DNA of 64,000 bases from Streptomyces sp. HUAS YS2 (GTDB lineage Bacteria > Actinomycetota > Actinomycetes > Streptomycetales > Streptomycetaceae). Location of the stretch: NCBI RefSeq assembly GCF_033343995.1, contig NZ_CP137573.1, positions 7,535,001-7,599,000 of the forward strand, written 5' to 3'. Shown here piece after piece: positions 8,402-15,091 of this stretch. Positions within the stretch are counted from its first letter, which is position 1, and each line of letters starts with the position of its first letter. The notes below the pieces were generated by a model that ran no database searches, had not been told where the DNA came from, and saw nothing but the letters and a program-made list of their open reading frames with translations. The translations under genes and the position numbers were made by a program.

Positions 8402-9688
8402 TCACGCCTCCCGCAGGTCCACGATCCGCTTGATCTTGCCGACCGAGCGCTCCAGGGTCTCCGGATCGACCACCTCCACCGTCACCGACACTCCGATCCC
8501 GTCCTTCACCGCCGTCGAGATCGCCCGTTCCGCCTCCGCGCGCTGCTCGGGCGTCGCGCCCGCGCGCGCCTCGGCCCGCACCGTCAACGCGTCGAGCCGG
8601 CCCTCCCGGGTCAGCCTCAGCTGGAAGTGCGGGGCCACGGACGGGGTGCGCAGCACGATCTCCTCGATCTGGGTGGGGAAGAGGTTCACCCCGCGCAGGA
8701 TCACCATGTCGTCGCTGCGCCCGGTGACCTTCTCCATCCGCCGGAAGACCCGCGCCGTGCCCGGCAGCAGGCGGGTCAGGTCCCGCGTGCGGTACCGGAT
8801 CACCGGCATGGCCTCCTTGGTGAGCGAGGTGAAGACCAGTTCGCCCTCCGCACCGTCGGGCAGCACCTCGCCGGTGAACGGGTCGACGATCTCCGGGTAG
8901 AAGTGGTCCTCCCAGATGTGCAGGCCGTCCTTGGTCTCCACGCACTCCTGCGCCACGCCGGGGCCCATGACCTCGGAGAGCCCGTATATGTCCACCGCGT
9001 CGATCGCGAACCGCTCCTCGATCTCGCGGCGCATCTCCTCCGTCCAGGGCTCGGCCCCGAAGATGCCGACCTTCAGTGAGGTGGTGCGCGGGTCGACACC
9101 CTGGCGTTCGAACTCGTCGAGCAGCGTGAGCATGTAGGACGGTGTCACCATGATGATCTCGGGCCGGAAGTCCTGGATCAGTTGGACCTGGCGGGCCGTC
9201 ATGCCGCCGGAGGCGGGGATGACCGTGCAGCCGAGCCGCTCCGCGCCGTAGTGCGCGCCGAGGCCGCCGGTGAACAGCCCGTACCCGTAGGCCACGTGGA
9301 CCTTGTGTCCGGGCCGGCCGCCGGCCGCGCGGATGGAGCGGGCCACCACGTCCGCCCAGGTGTCGAGGTCCCGCTCGGTGTAGCCGACGACGGTGGGACG
9401 GCCCGTGGTGCCGCTGGAGGCGTGGATGCGGCGCACCTGCGACTGCTCCACCGCGAACATCCCGAAGGGGTAGTTGTCCCGCAGGTCGGTCTTGGCCGTG
9501 AACGGGAAGCGGGCGAGGTCGGCGAGGGTGCGGCAGTCCTCGGGGCGCAGTCCGGCCTTGTCGAAGGACTGCCGGTAGAAGGGCACGTTCTCGTACGCGT
9601 GCCGGAGCGTCGCGCGGAGCCGCTCCAGCTGGAGCGCCTCGAGGCCCGCGCGGTCGAGCCGCTCGCCTTCGTCCAGCAGATCCGTCAT
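8402..9688 (-). CDS. paaK: Phenylacetate-CoA ligase
   Basis: The 428-residue enzyme has the compact PaaK architecture: a short N-terminus with LRHAYENVPFYRQSFD (residues 27-42), the P-loop IHASSGTTGRPTVVGYT, GAEPWTEEMR, and YGLSEVMGPG. A GRSDDMVILRGVNLFP hinge is followed by the C-terminal lobe with KIKRIVDLRE. PaaK activates phenylacetate to phenylacetyl-CoA, the first step of aerobic phenylacetate breakdown. No other paa genes are visible here, so a related aryl acid is possible. The ATG at 9688 is preferred because GGGAG lies 8 nt upstream; an in-frame GTG at 9697 is the alternative. A TetR-type dyad lies 26 nt upstream. Confidence 0.92.
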   Translation of the reverse strand: MTDLLDEGERLDRAGLEALQLERLRATLRHAYENVPFYRQSFDKAGLRPEDCRTLADLARFPFTAKTDLRDNYPFGMFAVEQSQVRRIHASSGTTGRPTVVGYTERDLDTWADVVARSIRAAGGRPGHKVHVAYGYGLFTGGLGAHYGAERLGCTVIPASGGMTARQVQLIQDFRPEIIMVTPSYMLTLLDEFERQGVDPRTTSLKVGIFGAEPWTEEMRREIEERFAIDAVDIYGLSEVMGPGVAQECVETKDGLHIWEDHFYPEIVDPFTGEVLPDGAEGELVFTSLTKEAMPVIRYRTRDLTRLLPGTARVFRRMEKVTGRSDDMVILRGVNLFPTQIEEIVLRTPSVAPHFQLRLTREGRLDALTVRAEARAGATPEQRAEAERAISTAVKDGIGVSVTVEVVDPETLERSVGKIKRIVDLREA

Positions 9689-9713
9689 GCGCCGCACTCC
9701 CGTCCCAAACCGG

Positions 9714-9733
9714 ACGACCGATCATTCGGTCGT
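9714..9733. promoter_or_regulatory. TetR/PaaR-like operator dyad upstream of paaK
   Basis: ACGACCGA-TCAT-TCGGTCGT is a perfect inverted repeat with 8-nt arms and a 4-nt centre, 26 nt upstream of the paaK start. The ACCGA...TCGGT core resembles operators of PaaR-type TetR repressors that control phenylacetate genes. No TetR gene is adjacent, so the regulator would be encoded elsewhere. Confidence 0.65.
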
Positions 9734-9867
9734 TGCTGTCGGGACCAGTAATCCAAGAGATCACCTCTCCTGGCAAGGGCCTGGAGCGGACTTTCCTCGG
9801 TTCCGGCGCCGATCCGCCATTGGGCCGGACGGCCGAGCGCGCGTGGCGTGCGGGGGGCGCCAGTCCC

Positions 9868-9888
9868 GTGTGCCGCGCAACGGCACAC
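9868..9888. promoter_or_regulatory. Dyad upstream of the encapsulin gene
   Basis: GTGTGCCG-CGCAA-CGGCACAC has perfect 8-nt arms. It lies about 90 nt before the shell-protein start and may be an operator or a 5' leader hairpin for the encapsulin-methyltransferase operon. Confidence 0.4.
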
Positions 9889-9976
9889 CCGAGCGACGTG
9901 CATATGACGAAGGCAAGCATGCGTTAGGACTGAACGCGGAGAGTGACGAATCGATGACAGGAACGGAGCTCAGCGC

Positions 9977-11404
9977 ATGTCGGTCGACACCGAGCCCGCA
10001 GCGGCACCCGCCCCCGCCGCCCAGATCAGCAAGGTCCAGCTCAGCCTCAGCACCGCCGCGGCGCGCAACCTCGCGACGACGACCAAGTCCGAACCCCAGA
10101 TGCAGGGCATCAGCTCCCGCTGGCTGCTCCGCAAACTCCCCTGGGTGCACACCCCGGGCGGCGTCTACCGGGTCAACCGGCGGCTCTCCTATGTCGTCGG
10201 CGACGGCCGGGTGACCTTCGTCAAGAGCGGTTCCAAGGTCCAGGTCATCCCCGCGGAGCTGGCCGAACTGCCGCTGCTGCACGGCTTCGACGACCCGATC
10301 GCCCTCGGCGCCCTCGCCGACCGCTTCGTGCAGAAGGAGTACGAGCCCGGCCAGGTCATCGTCCACTCCGGCAAGAAGGCCGATCACGTCTATCTGATCG
10401 CGCACGGCAAGGTCGAGAAGGTCGGCACCGGCAAGTACGGCGACGAGACCCTGCTCGGCCGGCTCGGCGACGGTGACACCTTCGGCGGCCAGGTCCTCGC
10501 CGGCCTCGACGGCAAGTGGGACTTCACCGCCCGCGCCGCGACCGCCGTCACCGTCCTGTCGCTGCCGCACACCGCCTACCAGGCCGTCGCCGAGCAGCAC
10601 GAGCAGCTCCGCGACCACGTCCGGGGCCGGCGCGCCAACGGACACCGCCGCGCCACCAACAAGTCGGGCGAGGCCGCGATCGACCTCAGCGCCGGTCACT
10701 TCGGCGAGGCGATCCTGCCCGGCGCGTTCGCCGACTACGAGCTCAAGCCGCGCGAGTACGAGCTGAGCGTCGCCCAGACCGTCCTCAAGGTGCACAGCCG
10801 CGTCGCCGACCTCTACAACCAGCCGATGAACCAGACGCAGCAGCAGCTGCGACTGACCGTCCAGGAGCTGCGCGAGCGCCAGGAGTACGAGCTCGTCAAC
10901 AACCCCGAGTTCGGACTCCTGAACAACACGGACTACGACCAGCGCATCCAGACCCACTCCGGCCCGCCCACCCCGGACGACTTCGACGACCTGATCAGCA
11001 TGCGGCGCGGCACCCAGTACATCTTCGCCCACCCCCGCGCCATCGCCGCCTTCGGCAAGGAGTGCAACAAGCGCGGACTCCCCCTCGGCCACGCCGAGGT
11101 CGACGGCCACCACATCCCCTCCTGGCGCGGCATCCCGATCCTGCCCTGCGGCAAGATCCCGATCTCCGACCAGCAGAGCTCCTCGATCTTCGCGATCCGT
11201 ACCGGCGAGAACAACGAGGGCGTCATCGGCCTCTACCAGACCGGGCTGCCCGACGAGGTCGAGCCGGGCCTCAACTGCCGCTTCATGGGCATCGACGAGA
11301 AGGCGATCATCTCGTACCTCGTCTCCACCTACTACTCCGCCGCCGTCCTGGTCCCCGACGCCATCGGCATCCTGGAGAACGTCGAGGTGCGTCCGCGTGC
11401 CTGA
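9977..11404 (+). CDS. Family 2B encapsulin shell protein with cNMP-binding domain (EshA-like)
   Basis: This 475-residue protein matches Streptomyces EshA-type proteins, now classed as family 2B encapsulins. These have an HK97-fold capsid subunit with an inserted cyclic-nucleotide-binding-like domain. Seen: an Ala/Pro-rich N-terminal arm, a shell segment (about 20-100), a cNMP-like beta-barrel (about 101-215, with HSGKKADHVYLIAHGKVEKV and DGDTFGGQVL), then the main capsid domain with NNPEFGLLNN, RRGTQYIFAHPRAIAAFGKE, HIPSWRGIPILPCGKIPI and GLPDEVEPGLNCRF. The phosphate cassette is atypical: GGQ replaces the usual G-E. GGAG lies 8 nt before the ATG. Family 2B shells normally enclose 2-methylisoborneol synthase; here the next gene is the methyltransferase and no cyclase lies between. 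Confidence 0.92.
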   Translation: MSVDTEPAAAPAPAAQISKVQLSLSTAAARNLATTTKSEPQMQGISSRWLLRKLPWVHTPGGVYRVNRRLSYVVGDGRVTFVKSGSKVQVIPAELAELPLLHGFDDPIALGALADRFVQKEYEPGQVIVHSGKKADHVYLIAHGKVEKVGTGKYGDETLLGRLGDGDTFGGQVLAGLDGKWDFTARAATAVTVLSLPHTAYQAVAEQHEQLRDHVRGRRANGHRRATNKSGEAAIDLSAGHFGEAILPGAFADYELKPREYELSVAQTVLKVHSRVADLYNQPMNQTQQQLRLTVQELRERQEYELVNNPEFGLLNNTDYDQRIQTHSGPPTPDDFDDLISMRRGTQYIFAHPRAIAAFGKECNKRGLPLGHAEVDGHHIPSWRGIPILPCGKIPISDQQSSSIFAIRTGENNEGVIGLYQTGLPDEVEPGLNCRFMGIDEKAIISYLVSTYYSAAVLVPDAIGILENVEVRPRA

Positions 11405-11508
11405 CGGTGCTCACCGACCCGGCCCGCCCGGCGGCCCGCCTGCTGCTCCCCGCCCCTGAGGCCAACCCCCTCTGTCCCCACGAGAAGAACGACGTAAGGA
11501 ACCCCCAC

Positions 11509-12366
11509 ATGACCACGTCCGCGCCCTCCACCGTGCTGCGCACGCCCTACCAGGAGTCCGTGGCCGCCTACTGGAACAGCAACCAGCAGGACCCGGTGAA
11601 CCTCCGGCTCGGCGAGATCGACGGCCTGTACCACCACCACTACGGCATCGGCGACTACGACCCCGCGGTCCTCGACGGCCCGCAGGAGACCCGCGACAGC
11701 CGCATCATCGAGGAGCTGCACCGCCTCGAGACGGCCCAGGCCGACCTGCTCCTCGACCACCTCGGCGACCGGCGGCGCACCGACCGGATCATGGACGCCG
11801 GATCCGGCCGCGGCGGAACCAGCATCATGGCCGAGCGCCGCTTCGGCTGTCAGGTCGACGGCGTCTCCATCTCCGAGTACCAGGTCGACTTCGCGAACAA
11901 GCAGGCCGCCGAGCGGGGCGTGTCGGAGCGCGTGAAGTTCCACTTCCGGAACATGCTCGACACCGGCTTCGCGACCGGCTCGCGCCAGGCCATCTGGACC
12001 AACGAGACCACGATGTACGTGGACCTCTTCGAGCTCTTCGACGAGTTCTCCCGGCTCCTCCAGCACGGCGGCCGGTACGTCTGCATCACCGGCTGCTCCA
12101 ACGACGTCAACGGACTGCGGTCCAAGGCCGTCAGCCGGATCGACGAGCACTACACCTGCAACATCCACCCGCGCAGCGCCTACTTCCGGGCGCTCGCCGA
12201 GAACAACCTCGTCCCGATCGAGGTCGTCGACCTGACGGCCGCGACCGTCCCGTACTGGGAGCTCCGCGCCAAGTGCTCGGTGGCCACCGGCATCGAGGAC
12301 CCGTTCCTGACCGCGTACAAGGAGGGGAGCTTCCACTACCTGATGATCGTGGCCGACCGGATCTGA
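11509..12366 (+). CDS. gppmt: Geranyl diphosphate 2-C-methyltransferase (2-methylisoborneol pathway)
   Basis: This 285-residue class I SAM methyltransferase has motif I at IMDAGSGRGGTS (about residue 95), LYHHHYGIGDYD near residue 40 and TNETTMYVD in the active-site region. These features, the length and the position after an EshA-type gene identify it as geranyl diphosphate 2-methyltransferase. It makes 2-methylgeranyl diphosphate, the precursor that the cyclase converts to 2-methylisoborneol. GTAAGGA precedes the ATG at 11509 by 8 nt. The frame is open upstream without a stop, and a GTG at 11407, just after the encapsulin stop, could add 34 Pro/Ala-rich residues. A strong terminator follows, so the operon ends here without the cyclase. 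Confidence 0.9.
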   Translation: MTTSAPSTVLRTPYQESVAAYWNSNQQDPVNLRLGEIDGLYHHHYGIGDYDPAVLDGPQETRDSRIIEELHRLETAQADLLLDHLGDRRRTDRIMDAGSGRGGTSIMAERRFGCQVDGVSISEYQVDFANKQAAERGVSERVKFHFRNMLDTGFATGSRQAIWTNETTMYVDLFELFDEFSRLLQHGGRYVCITGCSNDVNGLRSKAVSRIDEHYTCNIHPRSAYFRALAENNLVPIEVVDLTAATVPYWELRAKCSVATGIEDPFLTAYKEGSFHYLMIVADRI

Positions 12367-12379
12367 CCGGCCGCCGCCC

Positions 12380-12411
12380 GGTGATCCCCGGGTCGGGGCC
12401 CGGGGATCACC
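12380..12411 (+). terminator. Terminator of the encapsulin-methyltransferase operon
   Basis: GGTGATCCCCGGG and CCCGGGGATCACC are 13-nt perfect arms with a 6-nt loop, 13 nt after the methyltransferase stop. Confidence 0.8.
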
Positions 12412-12464
12412 CCCCACGCGAAATCCGGTTGCCGGGAGTCCCGGGCGCTGCTGGGGTGGCGGTC

Positions 12465-13265
12465 ATGGATCACGACGCGACACTCGCCACGTACGACCGG
12501 CAGATGCGCCGGGAGGCCCGGCCCGACGGCCCCGGCACCCGGGTCGAGCGGGTCGGCCCCGTCGTCCGGCAGACCGGACCGGAGCACGCCTGGAACGGCG
12601 TCCTGTGGTCCGCTCTCGACGGGCTCGACGGGGCGGGCGTGGACGCGGTCGTCGCCGAACAGATCCGGCACTACACGGCGTCCGGCAGCACCTTCGAGTG
12701 GAAGGCCTACGGCCACGACGCCCCCGCCGACCTTCCCGAGCGGCTCCGGGCGGCCGGGTTCGTCCCGGACGAGGAGGAGGCCGTGATGGTCGCCGAGGCC
12801 ACCCGGTTGTCCGCGGACGTCGTGCTGCCCGACGGCGTGGAGCTCGTGTCCGTCACCGACGAGGCGGGCGTCCGGCTCGTCACGGAGGTCCACGACCGGG
12901 CCTTCGGCGGCGACAGCAGCCACATCGGCAGGCAGCTCCTGGACCGGCTGGCCGCCGAACCCGACACCGTCGCCGCCGTCGTCGCGACGGCCGGGGGCGA
13001 GCCGGTCAGCGCGGCACGCCTTGAGCTGATCCCGGGGACCGACTTCGCCGGACTGTGGGGTGGCGGAACCGTCGAGGCCTGGCGTGGCCGCGGCCTCTAC
13101 CGGGCCCTGGTCGCCCACCGCACCCGGATCGCCGCCGCCCGCGGGTACCGTTTCGTGCACGTCGACGCGGCCCCCATGAGCCGCCCGATCCTCCGGCGCC
13201 TCGGCTTCACCGCCCTGACCACCACCACGCCGTACGTGTACGGGGCCTCGCACGCCGGGAGGTGA
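12465..13265 (+). CDS. GNAT family N-acetyltransferase
   Basis: The 266-residue protein ends in a GNAT fold. The acetyl-CoA loop appears as EAWRGRGLYRALVAHRT (about residue 205), preceded by a GGEPVSAARLELIPG strand and followed by SRPILRRLGFTALTTTTPY. The N-terminal 130 residues are a second, degenerate GNAT-like half, common in Streptomyces. The ATG at 12465 starts MDHDATLATYDRQMR; an upstream in-frame GTG at 12456 is less likely. It stands alone between two terminators. The substrate is unknown. Confidence 0.85.
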   Translation: MDHDATLATYDRQMRREARPDGPGTRVERVGPVVRQTGPEHAWNGVLWSALDGLDGAGVDAVVAEQIRHYTASGSTFEWKAYGHDAPADLPERLRAAGFVPDEEEAVMVAEATRLSADVVLPDGVELVSVTDEAGVRLVTEVHDRAFGGDSSHIGRQLLDRLAAEPDTVAAVVATAGGEPVSAARLELIPGTDFAGLWGGGTVEAWRGRGLYRALVAHRTRIAAARGYRFVHVDAAPMSRPILRRLGFTALTTTTPYVYGASHAGR

Positions 13266-13288
13266 CGGCCCGCCCGGACCGCCGTGAA

Positions 13289-13315
13289 GGCCACGGCGCA
13301 GCACGCGCCGTGGCC
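13289..13315. terminator. Bidirectional terminator
   Basis: GGCCACGGCGC and GCGCCGTGGCC are 11-nt perfect arms with an AGCAC loop between the convergent acetyltransferase and secreted-protein genes. Confidence 0.75.
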
Positions 13316-13334
13316 TCCGCTCAGGTCCCGATGA

Positions 13335-13823
13335 TCAACAGGGGCGGCTGGACCAGTTCATGGCCACGCTGGTGGAGCCGCCGTAGCCGGACAGCGTCAG
13401 CGAGTTGTAGCCGCTGGTGGGGACGAGGTAGTTGGTCGGTATGAGGGTGACGGTCGTCCCGGCCGGAATGCCGCTGGGCGCGGACAGGTTGACCACCTGC
13501 GTCGTGCCCGTCGCGCTCGGCACGTAGGCCGAGTCGGAGCTGACCTGGAGCCCCTGGTAGCTGGGCTTGCTGACGGTGAACTTCCAGGTGCTGCCGGCCG
13601 GCACACCGGTAGTCGAGCTGATGGTGAAGGCGAACTTGCGGTTGTAGGACGGCCCTGTGCAGGTCTGTCCGAGGGTCGCGTCCTGAATCCCCACCGACAC
13701 GGTCTCGGCGTCAGGGGCGGCGGTCGCCGCTCCGCTGCCGGAGAGCACGGTCGCGGCGGAGACCGCGAGGGTTCCTGCCAAGGAAAGAAGGCGGCGCTTC
13801 GCCCGCCCCGTCGTGATCTGCAT
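13335..13823 (-). CDS. Small secreted protein of unknown function
   Basis: The 162-residue product has a clear signal peptide: KRRLL, then SLAGTLAVSAATVLSGSG, with probable cleavage after ATA-A near residue 36. The mature part is Ser/Thr/Gly-rich and looks like a beta-sandwich. It has two Cys residues, one in GQTCTGPSYN and one as the last residue (SSRPC), which could form a disulfide. The ATG at 13823 has GGAGG in a good position. I do not recognise the family; a surface, adhesion or carbohydrate-binding-like role is only a guess from composition. Confidence 0.8.
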   Translation of the reverse strand: MQITTGRAKRRLLSLAGTLAVSAATVLSGSGAATAAPDAETVSVGIQDATLGQTCTGPSYNRKFAFTISSTTGVPAGSTWKFTVSKPSYQGLQVSSDSAYVPSATGTTQVVNLSAPSGIPAGTTVTLIPTNYLVPTSGYNSLTLSGYGGSTSVAMNWSSRPC

Positions 13824-14156
13824 TCCCGATCCTCCCCGCCGCGGCTGCGGCGATCCGACCCCTCGGTCCCGCTGCGGGACCGAGCTGTGCTCGGGCCGAC
13901 CCCCCTTACGGGTCGTTCACATGGGCAGGCGCATGGCCCACCTTCGAGCGCCTCCCCATGCGCCCGGAGCAACATAGCCGACGAGGGCATGCCAAAGTGC
14001 GAGGAAACCGCAAGAATGTCGGTCCAGGGTGGTCCAGCTCGCCGATTCGGCGGTTCCGGATGGATCCACTGGCGATGTTTGTGGCTGAAACGTTTCGCCG
14101 TGTGGACATGGCCATCGGGCCGCCACGGCACGCGTGCACCCGGGCCCCGGCCCGGC
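13824..14156. other. Intergenic region with two dyads, no gene seen
   Basis: This 333-nt stretch is downstream of the pentapeptide gene and upstream of the small secreted protein gene. CTCGGTCCCGC-T-GCGGGACCGAG (13862-13884) is a perfect 11-nt-arm dyad 39 nt before the secreted-protein start, either an operator or a leader hairpin. GAAACGTTTC (14087-14096) resembles the core of a LacI-family operator but is short and distant. I see no credible coding sequence. Confidence 0.5.
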
Positions 14157-15014
14157 TCAGCCCGCCCAGTGACCCGGGCGCTCCAGGCCGGCCGGGATCC
14201 GCGTGGCCGCGTCGCCGCGGGCCGCGTTCAGCTGGGGCTGGGTCAGGAAGAGGGCGCCGGTCAGGTCCGCGCCGGACAGATCGGTGTCGCGAAGGTCGGC
14301 GCCGATCATGTCGGCCAGGGACAGGTCCGCCCCCGACAGATCCGCCGCGATCAGCAGCGCGCCGCGCAGGTCCGCGCCGCGCAACTTCGCCCCGCGCAGC
14401 CGGGCGCCGAGCAGATCGGCGCCGCGCCGACTCTTCGGCTTGCCGCCCGCCGTGGCCCGGACCAGCGCGCTGGTCTTCAGGAGCAACGGGTTCACCTCGG
14501 CGCGGACCGCCGCCACGTTCAGCTTCTCCAGTGCATCTGGCGTGCCCGCCGTGAGCTCCTCGACCCGGGTCAGCGCCCGGCGCAGCTCGCCGTGCACGGA
14601 GCGGGCGGCGTCCCGCTCCAGCGCCTCGGTCAGATAGCGCAACAGCTCGTGCAGTTGCCGCATGACCGGGAAGACCTCGTACATCTGCCGGGCCGTCCCG
14701 GGTGCCTCGCGCCAGGAGACCCCGTGGAAGGTGACCTGCGAGACCTGCTGGCCGGCGCCGAAACAGTCGTACACCGTGCAGCCGGAGAAGCCGCTCGGCC
14801 GCAGCTTCTCGTGGATCCCGCAGCGGAAGTCCTCCCGCAGGTTCCGGCACGGCTCGCCCGACGACTTGTTCACCGCGAAGTCGGCCGACTTCGCGAAGGG
14901 CAGGGCGACACAGCACAGGCCGAAGCAGTTCGCGCAGTCGCCGCGCAGGGTGGTGGAGTCGGGGGATACGGGCACGGTGGCGCGGTTCCTCACAGGTCGG
15001 AGCGGGTCCTCCAC
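14157..15014 (-). CDS. Pentapeptide-repeat protein with N-terminal cysteine cluster
   Basis: The protein (up to 285 residues) has two parts. The N-terminal 85 residues hold a Cys-rich region: CANCFGLCC, C in EPCRNLR, FRCGIHE, GCTVYDCFG, suggesting a bound metal or Fe-S cluster. From about residue 198, A-(D/N)-L-x-x pentapeptides follow (GADLRGALLIAADLSGADLS...), forming a right-handed quadrilateral helix of about ten coils. A helical linker joins them. The start is ambiguous: GTG at 15014, 14993 or 14975 are in frame, and GAGGA lies 11 nt before the last. Pentapeptide proteins are sometimes DNA mimics, but no role can be assigned here. Confidence 0.85.
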   Translation of the reverse strand: MEDPLRPVRNRATVPVSPDSTTLRGDCANCFGLCCVALPFAKSADFAVNKSSGEPCRNLREDFRCGIHEKLRPSGFSGCTVYDCFGAGQQVSQVTFHGVSWREAPGTARQMYEVFPVMRQLHELLRYLTEALERDAARSVHGELRRALTRVEELTAGTPDALEKLNVAAVRAEVNPLLLKTSALVRATAGGKPKSRRGADLLGARLRGAKLRGADLRGALLIAADLSGADLSLADMIGADLRDTDLSGADLTGALFLTQPQLNAARGDAATRIPAGLERPGHWAG

Positions 15015-15056
15015 CCTATCGCGGGGCCGCCGTCGCCCTGCTGACGGCCAAATCCC

Positions 15057-15085
15057 TTGCGGCGGTCACGGCGGCCCGTGAAGAT
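15057..15085 (+). promoter_or_regulatory. Predicted promoter for a leaderless hydrolase mRNA
   Basis: TTGCGG (15057-15062), a 17-nt spacer and GAAGAT (15080-15085) are followed by CGCGCC and the ATG at 15092. This spacing is that of an SEP-type Streptomyces promoter whose transcript begins at the start codon. No Shine-Dalgarno is present. Confidence 0.5.
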
Positions 15086-15091
15086 CGCGCC

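Noticed and set aside
14087..14096. GAAACGTTTC as a LacI-family operator
   Set aside because: The 10-bp palindrome is short, lies 264 nt from the nearest start in the right orientation, and no LacI gene or sugar operon is adjacent.
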